Below are positions 8,388-17,865 of a stretch of 64,000 nucleotides of DNA, one piece after another. The notes under the pieces are model-generated. The model had not been told where the DNA came from, ran no database searches, and was given only the letters and a program-made list of their open reading frames with translations. The DNA comes from Acinetobacter sp. WCHA45 (GTDB taxonomy: Bacteria > Pseudomonadota > Gammaproteobacteria > Pseudomonadales > Moraxellaceae): NCBI RefSeq assembly GCF_002165255.2, contig NZ_CP028561.1, forward strand, positions 992,001-1,056,000, read 5' to 3'. Every line of letters begins with the position of its first letter. Within the stretch, counting starts at the first letter, position 1. The translations under genes were made by a program, and so were the position numbers.

Positions 8388-9623
8388 TTATTGAGCGGCT
8401 TTTTCTGCTGCAATCGAAGCAATTGCGGCATCGACACCATCAATTGAGTCTGCTGCTTTTTTAATACGCGCTAAAGCATCAACTAATACATCATCAGCAG
8501 TTGCATAAGAAATACGCATAAAACCACCTAAACCAAAAGCATCACCAGGTACAACAGCTACACCAGTTTCTTCAAGCAACCATTCAGAGAATTCTGTGCA
8601 AGATTTTAAACCTTTGGCACGGATTAATGGACGGATATTGGCATAGGCATAGAATGCGCCATCAGCAGGCAGACAAGAAATACCGTTGATTTCATTTAAG
8701 CCATTTACCACAAGGTCATGACGGCGTTTAAATGCTTCAATCATTGGTTTTAATACATCTTGCGGACCGTTCAATGCCGCTTCTGCCGCAACTTGAGAAA
8801 TTGAAGTTGGGTTAGATGTCGATTGAGATTGAATATTTTTCATCGCACCAATGAGTTTTGCTGGACCAGCAGCGTAACCAATACGCCAACCTGTCATTGC
8901 ATACGCTTTTGATACGCCGTTAAGGACAATTGTACGATCATATAAGTCAGGTGCAATTGTTGCGATGTTATAGAACTCATCTTCCCAACGAATTGGTTCG
9001 TACATGTCATCAGAAGCAATTAATACTTGTGGATGACGACGAAGTACCTCAGCCAAAGCTTCTAATTCAGCTTTGGTATAAATCATACCTGTTGGATTAG
9101 ACGGGCTGTTTAATACAAGTAAACGTGTATTTGGTGTAATCGCAGCTTCCAATTGTTCTGGTGTGATTTTGAAGCGTTGTTCTTCACCACATTTCACAAT
9201 AACAGGCGTACCTTCAGCAATAATTACCATATCTGGATAGCTTACCCAGAATGGCGCAGGAATGATTACTTCATCACCTTTGTTTAACAAAGCAAGTGCC
9301 AAGTTAAAGAAACTTTGTTTACCACCACAAGATACTAAAATCTGATTAGGTTGGTAGTCTAAGTTATTATCACGTTTTAATTTTGCGATAATTGCTTTTT
9401 TTAAACTTGGAGTACCGTCTACAGCTGTATATTTTGTAAAGCCTTTATTAATCGCTTCAATAGCAGCATCTTTGATATGTTGAGGTGTATCAAAGTCTGG
9501 TTCGCCTGCACCTAAACCAATTACGTTTTTACCAGCAGCTTTAAGCTCAGCGGCTTTGTTGGTTACTGCAAGTGTAGGGGACGGTTTGATGGCATTGACA
9601 CGATCAGAGAGACGTACGTCCAC
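8388..9623 (-). CDS. aspC: Aspartate aminotransferase (class I, subgroup Ib)
   Basis: PLP enzyme of 411 residues that exchanges amino groups between aspartate and 2-oxoglutarate. It shows GAGEPDFDTP near the N-terminus, PAPFWVSYP, NSPSNPTGMIY, the DDMYEPIRW Asp-Tyr pair that contacts the cofactor, and the lysine Schiff-base motif VLNGVSKAYAMTGWRIGY. Subgroup Ib enzymes (Thermus/Rhizobium type) have this wording; some also accept prephenate, so the alternative name aatA is possible. The start is a GTG at 9623 with AAGGA eight bases upstream. The C-terminus carries an Ala-rich tail. The gene appears monocistronic. Confidence 0.93.
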   Translation of the reverse strand: MDVRLSDRVNAIKPSPTLAVTNKAAELKAAGKNVIGLGAGEPDFDTPQHIKDAAIEAINKGFTKYTAVDGTPSLKKAIIAKLKRDNNLDYQPNQILVSCGGKQSFFNLALALLNKGDEVIIPAPFWVSYPDMVIIAEGTPVIVKCGEEQRFKITPEQLEAAITPNTRLLVLNSPSNPTGMIYTKAELEALAEVLRRHPQVLIASDDMYEPIRWEDEFYNIATIAPDLYDRTIVLNGVSKAYAMTGWRIGYAAGPAKLIGAMKNIQSQSTSNPTSISQVAAEAALNGPQDVLKPMIEAFKRRHDLVVNGLNEINGISCLPADGAFYAYANIRPLIRAKGLKSCTEFSEWLLEETGVAVVPGDAFGLGGFMRISYATADDVLVDALARIKKAADSIDGVDAAIASIAAEKAAQ

Positions 9624-9836
9624 GGCATTATTCCTTCTTATGGGATTAGAAAATAAAAAAGCAGCTCATTTTAGCTTAAATCGGTTTATTTGTGGCTGAA
9701 ACTTACCTTTATTGAATAAAAAGTTACTAAATTATAGGTTTAGATCGTACAGTACTTTTTACATATTTTAATTTTAGCAAAATAATAAAAATCTATTACA
9801 ATGGGCGCTAGAAATTTAAATTTCGAGAGAATTTCA

Positions 9837-10016
9837 ATGACTGCGCAACAACCTAAAGCCAAGAAAGCTTTAGTCAAATTACCTTTCCCTATGCCATCTA
9901 CTCAGGATAACTCTGAGGATGCTACGCATAATCAGGTGCGACCAAAACCTGAGCAATATGCAGATCGTACTTGGATGCCACCGCGTGGTACACGTCGTTC
10001 GATGGGGAAACGATAA
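9837..10016 (+). CDS. Small basic hypothetical protein
   Basis: A 59-residue Lys/Arg/Pro-rich protein with no membrane segment. The ATG at 9837 follows GAGAG by about six bases; an ATG at 9801 lacks such a site. The C-terminus TWMPPRGTRRSMGKR is strongly basic and may bind nucleic acid or simply be disordered. No recognised family. A terminator follows at 10066. Confidence 0.6.
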   Translation: MTAQQPKAKKALVKLPFPMPSTQDNSEDATHNQVRPKPEQYADRTWMPPRGTRRSMGKR

Positions 10017-10065
10017 TTTTTGATGGAGGATACTTTCCCAGTAGCTTCCTAAAAGATGAGTCGAT

Positions 10066-10113
10066 AAAAAAGCCAATGACATGTTTATATAAACGTATCA
10101 TTGGCTTTTTTTA
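10066..10113. terminator. Bidirectional terminator
   Basis: AAAAGCCAATGA / TCATTGGCTTTT stem with A run on the left and T run on the right, lying between convergent genes. Confidence 0.85.
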
Positions 10114-10125
10114 TTTGATTAATTT

Positions 10126-11499
10126 TTATTTATTACCAATCTTAAATGCTGCTAAAAATGCGGTTGGTTTATTGGCATCAAACACAACTCCATCTAAACG
10201 ACTGGTTTGTGGTGGTTTTATGAATGTTGCTGTTGCAAGGTTTGGAAATTGTTCTTTTTTCATTTTACCTTCAGCGATTAAACTATTTGCAGCCTTTGTG
10301 TAGATGTCTGGGCGATAGGCTTTTTGAGCGGTTTCAAGGTACCAATTATTCGGTTTAGTCTCCGCAATTTGTCCCCAGCGACGCATTTGAGTTAACCACC
10401 AGATTGCATCTGAATAGTAAGGAATACCATATTGTCCTGTAAAGAAAGTATTAAATGATTTTAACGGGCGAATATCACCTTTTTCATATTCAAAAACACC
10501 CGTCAAGCTATTGGTAATAATATCTTCATCGACACCAATATAATTTGTTTGAGCGATGAGTTTAGCTGCTTCTTTACGATGTGCATAATCATTTTCATCT
10601 AACCAGTTTGATGCACGAATGAGTGCTTTTACAACTTTTACTGTGGTATTTGGATTTTGTTCTGCAAACGATGTGGTAACTCCATATACTTTATCAGCAC
10701 CATTATCCCATAACACATCAGATGTAATGACGGGAACACCAAAGCCTTTTTTCACTGCTTTTTGATTCCAAGGTTCACCGACTGAGTATCCTAAGGTTGT
10801 TTCTGTTACCATTTTTGCCATCATTTCTGGTGGTGGTACAACGGAAAGGGTTACGTCGGCACCGATATTGCCACTCAAATCATTTTTATTTGGATCATAC
10901 ATACCTGGGTTGATACCACCAGCAGCTAACCAATAGCGCAACATATAATTATGTGTGCCTGTTGGAAAAGTTATGCCTAAATTAAAAGGCTTATGCTTTT
11001 GTTTGTATTGATCCACAATCGGTTTAAGTGCTGATGCACTAATCGGATGCTGCGGTTTACCGTCTTCTAGTGGAATGTTATTTTTCATTTCCGACCATAT
11101 CTCATTTGAAACGGTGATCCCTGCACCATTGTAAGACATGGTAAATGGCGTGATAATTTCTGTACCACTTGGTTTTTCCGTTATGGACGCAAGTGGCATT
11201 GCGGCAAGCATTTGCGCACCGTCTAATTCACCTTTTTGTACACGTGTATATAACAGCTTCCAGTTGGGTTGTACTTCGAGTTGGACTGATAGCCCTTCGT
11301 CTTTAAAAAAACCTTTCTCAACAGCAACGGCTAAAGGTGCCATATCTGTTAATTTAACAAAACCAATTTTTAGCGCCGTTTTTTCTGTGGTTGATTCAGC
11401 TGCATTACTATCAGGGGATGGCTGGCAGCCAGTGACGAATAAAATAAGGCTCGCCATATAAGATATGATGAATGCCTTATTAAAAAATACTTTTCTCAT
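10126..11499 (-). CDS. NrtA/CmpA-type ABC transporter substrate-binding lipoprotein
   Basis: A 457-residue lipoprotein with an N-terminal helix and lipobox LFVTGC, so it is anchored on the periplasmic side. It has the NrtA/CmpA pattern: LKIGFVKLTDMAPLAVAVEKG, EVQPNWKLLYTRVQKGELDGAQ, LGITFPTGTHNYMLRYWLAAGGI, VPPPEMMAKM and GYSVGEPWNQKAV. These families bind nitrate or bicarbonate, and some bind other anions. ATG at 11499 has GGGGA five bases upstream. No permease or ATPase gene (NrtB, NrtC, NrtD) adjoins it, so it is an orphan binding protein or works with a distant transporter. Substrate not assignable from sequence alone. Confidence 0.85.
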   Translation of the reverse strand: MRKVFFNKAFIISYMASLILFVTGCQPSPDSNAAESTTEKTALKIGFVKLTDMAPLAVAVEKGFFKDEGLSVQLEVQPNWKLLYTRVQKGELDGAQMLAAMPLASITEKPSGTEIITPFTMSYNGAGITVSNEIWSEMKNNIPLEDGKPQHPISASALKPIVDQYKQKHKPFNLGITFPTGTHNYMLRYWLAAGGINPGMYDPNKNDLSGNIGADVTLSVVPPPEMMAKMVTETTLGYSVGEPWNQKAVKKGFGVPVITSDVLWDNGADKVYGVTTSFAEQNPNTTVKVVKALIRASNWLDENDYAHRKEAAKLIAQTNYIGVDEDIITNSLTGVFEYEKGDIRPLKSFNTFFTGQYGIPYYSDAIWWLTQMRRWGQIAETKPNNWYLETAQKAYRPDIYTKAANSLIAEGKMKKEQFPNLATATFIKPPQTSRLDGVVFDANKPTAFLAAFKIGNK

Positions 11500-11776
11500 G
11501 TAATTCCCCGTCAGTAATAAACATTAATAGATAAAAAGCAAAAAACATGCCATTATTTTAATTTTTGTGTAAGTCATTGAGATTGCTTTGATTTTATACA
11601 CTTGTATGGATTTTAGTGTTTGCGAATTTTGTGATGATTTTTTATTAATTTTTTATTAAATATCATTATCTTGTAATTTATTTTTTGTGGATTTTGGATG
11701 TTGTAACCAAATTGTAATTATGGGAAGAATCAAGTTTTATGCTTGAAAGATAAAACCTGATTCATCATCGAGTGAG

Positions 11777-12583
11777 TTAATGTTTTTTTAAGGTGCGATG
11801 AACAGGATGCTTAATAATACTTTTGCCCTGCCATAAAGCAATAAAGTCTTGCTCATCGAAATCATAGAGCTCCATTAATGCAATAATTGCACTAACAAAG
11901 ATCATTGGACCTTCAGAATTATCATGAAAATCAAATATTTTGCCATTCAATTTGGCTAATATATCGTTAATTTCATATTCACGGCCTCTTCCATAACGAT
12001 CACGCGGATAAAGTTCTTCATTAAGTACAATTAACGCGATGGCTTTTTCTGAAGGGCTTAGTTTTGTTTGTTCTAAAGCTTCTTCAAAAGATTCATACCC
12101 ATGATTAAAATAAAAAATGACTTCATCACAGATAAAGCTATGCACCATTTTGGCAGTCAGATCTGGAAATTGCGAAACAGCATCGTCCTCGATGTAAGGT
12201 CGAAAGGATTCTGGAAAAATCACATTCGAATGAATTCCTTTGAATAAAGGGGCAATTTCAGAAACTTTATAACCCGCAATGCCACAACCGAGTGCCGTTA
12301 AAAAATATTTCACTTTAGGATGATTTTTAGCATAAATTTTAAAATCATCGACATAGTGCTCAATTTGAGAAAGTGGCATTTGTTGGATATGTTCATTTAA
12401 AGTTGGAATAGCAAAACTTTGCCCAGCCCAACCTCGTCCGACACCGTTAACTGCTGCGAAATGTTGTGCCGCGACACGTGCGGCCCCACTATCATGTATT
12501 CCAGCTAGATTACTACCAAAAACAAATACTGTATCTTCGGGCAGTTCGGTGACAATGCTTTCATCATGGTATTGGTAAGACAT
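11777..12583 (-). CDS. Macro-like domain protein, unknown function
   Basis: About 268 residues from the ATG at 12583. In-frame starts at 12616 and 12643 are possible and none has a clear ribosome-binding site. The first half contains VFVFGSNLAGIHDSGAARVA, GWAGQSFAIPT and FLTALGCGIAGYKVSEIAPLF. This resembles a macro-like (ADP-ribose-binding-fold) family found in bacteria and phages. The second half is acidic and helical, without a motif I know. It is divergent from the Sel1-repeat gene. A ligand or enzymatic role is inference; macro domains usually bind or hydrolyse ADP-ribose derivatives. Confidence 0.65.
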   Translation of the reverse strand: MSYQYHDESIVTELPEDTVFVFGSNLAGIHDSGAARVAAQHFAAVNGVGRGWAGQSFAIPTLNEHIQQMPLSQIEHYVDDFKIYAKNHPKVKYFLTALGCGIAGYKVSEIAPLFKGIHSNVIFPESFRPYIEDDAVSQFPDLTAKMVHSFICDEVIFYFNHGYESFEEALEQTKLSPSEKAIALIVLNEELYPRDRYGRGREYEINDILAKLNGKIFDFHDNSEGPMIFVSAIIALMELYDFDEQDFIALWQGKSIIKHPVHRTLKKH

Positions 12584-12700
12584 ATTGTTATCATTGAAAT
12601 AGCGTAATGAGTTCATGTTGCAGTTGATTAGGTTGATGGTCAAGTGCTAAATGTAAAAGTTTTATGTTATTGTTGAAAGATAACAAAAACAGTGTGATAG

Positions 12701-13708
12701 ATGAAAATGAATCAATCCAAAGCAGGGAATCTACTTTATACCAATGGGCGTATTGTACAAAAAGGGGATTTTGCCTTAATAAGTTATCGGGGTTTAGATG
12801 CCTATTCACCTTTACATTTTAAATATGGTTTTATTCCTATTCAAATTGCTGATTTGGAATATGACAAAACAGGTAAAAAAATAAAAAGAATCCCTTTTAT
12901 TTCTGAACAGGGTGAAGAAATGTCTTATGGATATGCCATAGATGCTTTCAAGGCAAAAGGAACAAAGACTTTACATTATATTGACCATAGCACAAACAAT
13001 ATGCAGGATTATGTGGTTTATTATCTTGCTGAATTGGAAAAATGGCTGGAAAATGAGGGGGATATGGAAGCTGCATTGGCTTTGGCAATGTATTATTCAA
13101 ACCATGAACCAAAAGGTCGGGATGAACAATATGTTTTACAGATCAGAAAGAAAGCGAGACAATATTTTGAATTGGCTAGCCAAAATGGTCATGCCATTGC
13201 CAGTGAATATCTAGCTCGTGAACATGGTTACTATATTCTCTTTCAGCCGAGAGATCGTATTGAAAATAAGGTGTATTTAGAATCTGAAAAAAATTTATTT
13301 TTTGATTATCTGATTAAAAGTGGTGAACAAGGATTTGCTCAGGCACAATTTCAACTTGGCATTAATTATGAATATGGAAGAGAGGGTTTTCCTCAGGATT
13401 ATAAGAAAGCAGTCTACTGGTATCATGAGGCTGCCCGACAAGGCTACCCGAGGGCGACTAATAATTTGGCTGATAAATATGAGCATGGGTTGGGTGTTGC
13501 ACAGGATTATAAAAAAGCGATTGAACTTTATTCATACGCTGCACAATATAGGATTCCTGAAGCCATGTTTAGTTTGGGAAATCTTTATTTGCAAGGTAAA
13601 GGGGTATTGTGTGATGTCATTCAGGCTCAATTATATTTTGAACAATCAGCACGTTTGGGCTATGCACCAGCAAAAAGAAGTCTTAAAGCACTAGATGTTG
13701 AACGTTGA
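12701..13708 (+). CDS. Sel1-repeat protein
   Basis: A 335-residue protein. Residues from about 200 onward form at least three Sel1-like repeats (TPR-related alpha/alpha units), with motifs such as AQFQLGINYEYGREGFPQDY, KKAVYWYHEAARQGYPRATN and AMFSLGNLYLQGKGV. The N-terminal 130 residues are a separate domain I do not recognise. There is no signal peptide, so it is probably a cytoplasmic scaffold. It is transcribed away from the macro-like gene (118 bases between start codons), and the two may share control. Function unknown. Confidence 0.8.
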   Translation: MKMNQSKAGNLLYTNGRIVQKGDFALISYRGLDAYSPLHFKYGFIPIQIADLEYDKTGKKIKRIPFISEQGEEMSYGYAIDAFKAKGTKTLHYIDHSTNNMQDYVVYYLAELEKWLENEGDMEAALALAMYYSNHEPKGRDEQYVLQIRKKARQYFELASQNGHAIASEYLAREHGYYILFQPRDRIENKVYLESEKNLFFDYLIKSGEQGFAQAQFQLGINYEYGREGFPQDYKKAVYWYHEAARQGYPRATNNLADKYEHGLGVAQDYKKAIELYSYAAQYRIPEAMFSLGNLYLQGKGVLCDVIQAQLYFEQSARLGYAPAKRSLKALDVER

Positions 13709-13764
13709 AAATTGTGAATTCGACCTTATTAATAAAAGTCACCTGATCAGAAAAGAGTAAGCCT

Positions 13765-15789
13765 GTGAGCGAAAACCAACCTTTTGAGTTAGTCACCAAC
13801 TACCAGCCAGCAGGTGATCAACCTCAGGCGATTGAGAAGCTTGTAAGTGGGATTGAACAGGGTTTTCGTAATCAATTGCTACTTGGGGTTACAGGCTCGG
13901 GCAAGACCTATACAATGGCGAATGTGATTGCTCAGACGCAACGTCCCACCATTGTAATGGCACATAACAAAACGCTTGCGGCACAGCTCTATGGTGAGTT
14001 CAAGGCATTTTTCCCAAACAATGCGGTCGAGTATTTCGTCAGTTATTACGATTACTATCAACCAGAAGCCTATGTGCCATCATCCGATACCTTTATCGAA
14101 AAAGACTCAGCAATCAACGACCACATTGACCAAATGCGTCTTTCTGCAACGCGTGCTTTATTAGAGCGTCGTGATGCGATTATTGTCGCTTCAGTTTCTG
14201 CGATTTATGGTTTAGGTGATCCGAATGCCTATATGCAAATGCTGTTGCATATTGTGCAAGGCGATCGCGTCAGTCGTGATGAGATCATTCGCCGTTTGGT
14301 GGAAATGCAATATACCCGTAATGAATTGGAGTTCTTGCGTGGTACTTATCGTATTCGTGGCGAAATCATTGATATTTTCCCTGCCGAGTCGGATAAAGAT
14401 GCGATTCGAGTGGAGTTATTTGATGATGAGGTTGATTCGATTCGCTGGTTTGACCCATTGACAGGAAAATTGGTGCGTAAAGTGCCACGAGTGACGATTT
14501 ATCCGAAAAGTCATTATGTTACGCCAAAAGATTATTTAACTCGTGCGATTGATACCATTAAAGATGAATTGAAGGATCAGCTTAAATTTTTCAAGGATCA
14601 TGACAAATTACTGGAAGCGCAACGTATCGAACAGCGTACTCGCTATGATTTAGAGATGATGCAACAGTTGGGTTATACCAATGGGATTGAAAACTACTCT
14701 CGCCATCTTTCAGGCCGCACAGCAGGCGAAGCGCCGCCGACTTTATTTGATTATATCCCTGAAGATGCCTTGCTGATTATTGATGAATCGCATGTGACAG
14801 TTCCTCAAATTGGTGCGATGTATAAAGGTGACCGTTCACGTAAAGAAAACTTGGTGAATTATGGTTTCCGCTTACCCAGTGCTTTGGATAACCGTCCAAT
14901 GAAATTTGAAGAGTGGGAGCGAATTGTTCCGACCACGGTTTTTGTGAGTGCAACGCCTGCACATTACGAATTAGAAAAGTCAGAGCAAATTGTTGAGCAG
15001 GTCGTTCGCCCAACAGGCTTGATTGATCCTGAAATTGAAGTACGTCCAGTATTAACTCAAGTCGATGATGTACTTTCTGAAATCAATATTCGTAAACAAT
15101 TAAATGAACGTGTCCTTGTGACAACTTTGACTAAACGTATGGCGGAAGATTTAACCTCATACCTGAAAGAATATGGCGTTAAAGTCGCGTATCTGCACTC
15201 GGATATTGATACTGTTGAACGTGTGAAGATCATCCATGAGTTGCGTACAGGTGTACATGATGTTCTGGTTGGGATTAACCTACTGCGGGAAGGTCTGGAT
15301 ATGCCAGAAGTATCTTTGGTTGCAATCTTAGATGCAGATAAAGAAGGTTTCTTACGTTCAGAACGTTCTTTGATTCAAACCATTGGTCGTGCAGCACGTA
15401 ATGTGAAAGGTAAAGCGATTTTATATGCAGATCGTATTACTGACTCGATGCGTAAAGCGATGGATGAAACAGATCGTCGTCGTAACAAACAAATTGAATT
15501 TAATGAATTACACGGTATTACCCCACGTAGTGCGGTGCGCCAAGCAATTAAAGAAATCGATACGGGTGAAGTACTTAGTGATGATGAAATTGATGAAAAA
15601 GTGTTAGAGCAAGCGCAGAGTATCAGTGCCGACGAACAGCATCTTTTATCGGATCCAAAACTGTTTGCCAAGCATATTACCAAGCTTGAAAAAGAGATGT
15701 TAAAAGCTTCAAAAGAGCTTCAGTTTGAGCAAGCAGCTAGATTGCGAGATGAGATTGTTCGTCTCAAAGCCCATATGTTGCAATCGTAA
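13765..15789 (+). CDS. uvrB: UvrABC excinuclease subunit B
   Basis: DNA damage verification and incision subunit of nucleotide excision repair; it takes over from UvrA2 and recruits UvrC. The 674-residue protein has Walker A GVTGSGKT at residues 41-48, the beta-hairpin region [16 protein letters not shown] from about residue 94, a DESH Walker B box, helicase motifs including QTIGRAARN, and the C-terminal UVR motif around [15 protein letters not shown]. The start is a GTG at 13765 with AGAGTAAG upstream. The length and all motifs are normal. Confidence 0.98.
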   Translation: MSENQPFELVTNYQPAGDQPQAIEKLVSGIEQGFRNQLLLGVTGSGKTYTMANVIAQTQRPTIVMAHNKTLAAQLYGEFKAFFPNNAVEYFVSYYDYYQPEAYVPSSDTFIEKDSAINDHIDQMRLSATRALLERRDAIIVASVSAIYGLGDPNAYMQMLLHIVQGDRVSRDEIIRRLVEMQYTRNELEFLRGTYRIRGEIIDIFPAESDKDAIRVELFDDEVDSIRWFDPLTGKLVRKVPRVTIYPKSHYVTPKDYLTRAIDTIKDELKDQLKFFKDHDKLLEAQRIEQRTRYDLEMMQQLGYTNGIENYSRHLSGRTAGEAPPTLFDYIPEDALLIIDESHVTVPQIGAMYKGDRSRKENLVNYGFRLPSALDNRPMKFEEWERIVPTTVFVSATPAHYELEKSEQIVEQVVRPTGLIDPEIEVRPVLTQVDDVLSEINIRKQLNERVLVTTLTKRMAEDLTSYLKEYGVKVAYLHSDIDTVERVKIIHELRTGVHDVLVGINLLREGLDMPEVSLVAILDADKEGFLRSERSLIQTIGRAARNVKGKAILYADRITDSMRKAMDETDRRRNKQIEFNELHGITPRSAVRQAIKEIDTGEVLSDDEIDEKVLEQAQSISADEQHLLSDPKLFAKHITKLEKEMLKASKELQFEQAARLRDEIVRLKAHMLQS

Positions 15790-15909
15790 TCTAGTAGAGA
15801 AATCCTCAAGAGGGATACATATCGCAACAATCTTTGCTTATAAAATAGGCTATGTTGAAAAGCTAAATATATGACTATTGATAACAAATTTCTGTTTTGA
15901 GGATTTCCC

Positions 15910-16494
15910 ATGCCGCTGATTAAGAATTTCCCTAAAGCAAGTTGGCGTTTAACAAAAATTGCAATTGGTGGAGTGGTCTTAACTGGACTGGCTGTAGGAA
16001 CGATTGCTTATGCACAATCAAAGTCTTTACCTACAGTTGATAAAGTAGAACTGGATAAATATTTAGGTGTTTGGTGTGAGGTTGCTCGTAAGCCAATGTT
16101 CTTTGAACGTAAATGCGCTTATAACGTGACAGCAACTTATACGTTAAACGAAAATGGCAATATTGTTGTTGATAACAAATGTTATGATGGTGAGGGTACT
16201 TTACAACGCAGTTTAGGTGAGGCGTTTGTTGCGAATGCGCCTTTTAACACCAAATTAAGAGTGAGCTTTTTACCAGAAGCTGTGCGTTGGATTCCTGTTG
16301 CACGCGGAGATTACTGGGTTTTAAAGCTTGATGAAGATTATCAAACCGTGCTTGTGGGTGAACCACGCCGTAAATATCTATGGGTGTTGTCACGTACACC
16401 TCAGCCGAAAAAAGAAATTATTCATGAATATCTAAATTATGCCAAATCATTAGGCTATGATATTCATGATGTGATTTACCCTGAACATCGCTAA
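15910..16494 (+). CDS. Lipocalin-family protein (Blc-like)
   Basis: A 194-residue protein with an N-terminal hydrophobic helix (about residues 16-35) ending in ...TIAYAQSKSLPTVDKV. The lipocalin signature follows: DKYLGVWCEVARKPMFFERK (Gly-x-Trp motif), then strands with NATYTL-type spacing and the closing GDYWVLKLDEDY and YLWVLSRTP. Bacterial lipocalins of the Blc type bind fatty acids or lysophospholipids. Unlike E. coli Blc there is no lipobox Cys, so it is exported or signal-anchored in the inner membrane rather than a lipoprotein. GAGGA precedes the ATG. Confidence 0.85.
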   Translation: MPLIKNFPKASWRLTKIAIGGVVLTGLAVGTIAYAQSKSLPTVDKVELDKYLGVWCEVARKPMFFERKCAYNVTATYTLNENGNIVVDNKCYDGEGTLQRSLGEAFVANAPFNTKLRVSFLPEAVRWIPVARGDYWVLKLDEDYQTVLVGEPRRKYLWVLSRTPQPKKEIIHEYLNYAKSLGYDIHDVIYPEHR

Positions 16495-16511
16495 ATCGGT
16501 TATACTTAGTT

Positions 16512-16538
16512 AAAACCATGCTTGCATGGTTTTTTTAT
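16512..16538 (+). terminator. Terminator of the lipocalin gene
   Basis: AACCATGC / GCATGGTT stem followed by seven T. Confidence 0.85.
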
Positions 16539-16597
16539 TTTTATATAGTGGATAATTCACGTTTTTAAGATACGTCCCAAATGCTTCTGAGGTCAAA

Positions 16598-17536
16598 ATG
16601 TTAAAAGGCATCGCTTATTCAGTTTTGGCTTCTGTCACCTTTGGGGTTCTGTATTTTTACACTCAATTACTGGGTGCATTAGATAGTGAACAAACTTTTG
16701 GGTGGCGAATTATTGCCACAATTCCATTTTTGACTTTATTTATGTGGTTTAGTGGTGACTTGACGCATATCAAAACCATATTTAATCGAATCATAGCAAA
16801 GCCTAGTTTATTAGTGTTTCTAATGATCACTTCCATACTGACCTCGGCACAATTATGGTTGTTTTTATGGGGACCTATGCATGGTCGTGGGTTACAAGTT
16901 TCTTTGGGGTATTTCTTGTTGCCTTTGGTTCTTGTGCTTGCTGGAAGCTTTTTATATGGTGAGAAATTGTCTAAGTTACAGTATCTCGCAGTATTTTTGG
17001 CAGTATTTGGTGTTGGGCATGAGATTTGGCGCCTAGGTACAATAGCTTGGGAAACTGCTTTTGTTGCTTTAGGTTATGCAGCTTACTTTATTCTTCGTAA
17101 AAAAATTCAAACGGACAACTTAGGTGGTTTTTGGTGGGATTTATTCTTGATCCTGCCAATTGCGATTTTCTTTACTCAGACAGGTGAAACTCCATATTTA
17201 AAGTTTTTAGAGCATCCTAGTTTGGGAGTTGTCGTTCTAGGTTTGGGTTTGTTGAGTGCGATTGGCCTAGGAAGTTATATTTTAGCAAGTCGTTATTTGC
17301 CGCTGATTATTTTTGGTTTACTGGGCTATTTAGAACCTGTTTTATTGGCATTGGCATCGTTGGTGCTTGGTGAAAAAATTGGTCAAGGTGAATGGTTGAC
17401 CTATATTCCTATTTGGTTGGCCGTATTGGTATTGGTGATAGAAGGGGCGTTACATCTTTATCAGCAAAGGCGTCGCAAGCAGCATTTGGAATTGAATTTA
17501 AAACAGTATTCGCAACGTTTAGGTGATGATCAATAG
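16598..17536 (+). CDS. rarD: RarD-type EamA-family permease
   Basis: Inner-membrane protein of 312 residues with about ten transmembrane segments, the DMT-superfamily layout of two EamA repeats. The wording KGIAYSVLASVTFGVLYFYT, the R in TFGWRIIATIP, and GRGLQVSLGYFLLPL are typical of RarD, associated by name with chloramphenicol sensitivity in Pseudomonas. A second-repeat GLLGYLEPVLLALASLVLGE is present. The C-terminus is a basic, Gln-rich cytoplasmic tail. The ATG follows GAGGTCAAA. The actual substrate of RarD proteins is not established. Confidence 0.8.
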   Translation: MLKGIAYSVLASVTFGVLYFYTQLLGALDSEQTFGWRIIATIPFLTLFMWFSGDLTHIKTIFNRIIAKPSLLVFLMITSILTSAQLWLFLWGPMHGRGLQVSLGYFLLPLVLVLAGSFLYGEKLSKLQYLAVFLAVFGVGHEIWRLGTIAWETAFVALGYAAYFILRKKIQTDNLGGFWWDLFLILPIAIFFTQTGETPYLKFLEHPSLGVVVLGLGLLSAIGLGSYILASRYLPLIIFGLLGYLEPVLLALASLVLGEKIGQGEWLTYIPIWLAVLVLVIEGALHLYQQRRRKQHLELNLKQYSQRLGDDQ

Positions 17537-17557
17537 ATTGGGCGCTGAATAAACCAG

Positions 17558-17812
17558 TTAAACTGGTTTTTCTTGCTTTAATTTTGAATATAAATAATAG
17601 CTTAAGTTTATGAGTAGAAACATTAAGATACGACCGTATTCTTTAGGTAGGCAACCGACTTCGCCATTACAATTGAAGAATGGTTCTCCAAGCCAAGAAA
17701 TAGGGAAATAGACGATATTTGTCAGAACTAATCCGATCATTCCAATAAAACCCATCGATACTTCGCAAGCAAGAGGGATGCTGATGAGTAATAACCATAA
17801 TTTAAAATTCAT
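17558..17812 (-). CDS. Small membrane protein, promoter region displaced by an IS
   Basis: An 84-residue protein with two to three hydrophobic segments (residues about 4-20, 22-40 and 63-76) and a loop with two Cys (FFNCNGEVGCLPKEYG). No family recognised. The IS5-family element begins four bases upstream of the ATG, so whatever promoter and ribosome-binding site it had now lie beyond the element. It may be silent or depend on outward transcription from the IS. Confidence 0.6.
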   Translation of the reverse strand: MNFKLWLLLISIPLACEVSMGFIGMIGLVLTNIVYFPISWLGEPFFNCNGEVGCLPKEYGRILMFLLINLSYYLYSKLKQEKPV

Positions 17813-17830
17813 TTTAGGGCTTGTTGAGAA

Positions 17831-17859
17831 TTAACAAAGGCAACTGATTAATTTATAAT
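17831..17859 (+). promoter_or_regulatory. Sigma-70 promoter of the IS5-family transposase
   Basis: TTAACA at 17831 and TATAAT at 17854 with exactly 17 bases between them, just inside the left inverted repeat and a few bases before the transposase ATG at 17866. Confidence 0.8.
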
Positions 17860-17865
17860 AGTACT

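Noticed and set aside
9971..10303. Plus-strand frame through a terminator into nrtA
   Set aside because: It crosses a strong terminator hairpin and lies antisense to the lipoprotein gene.
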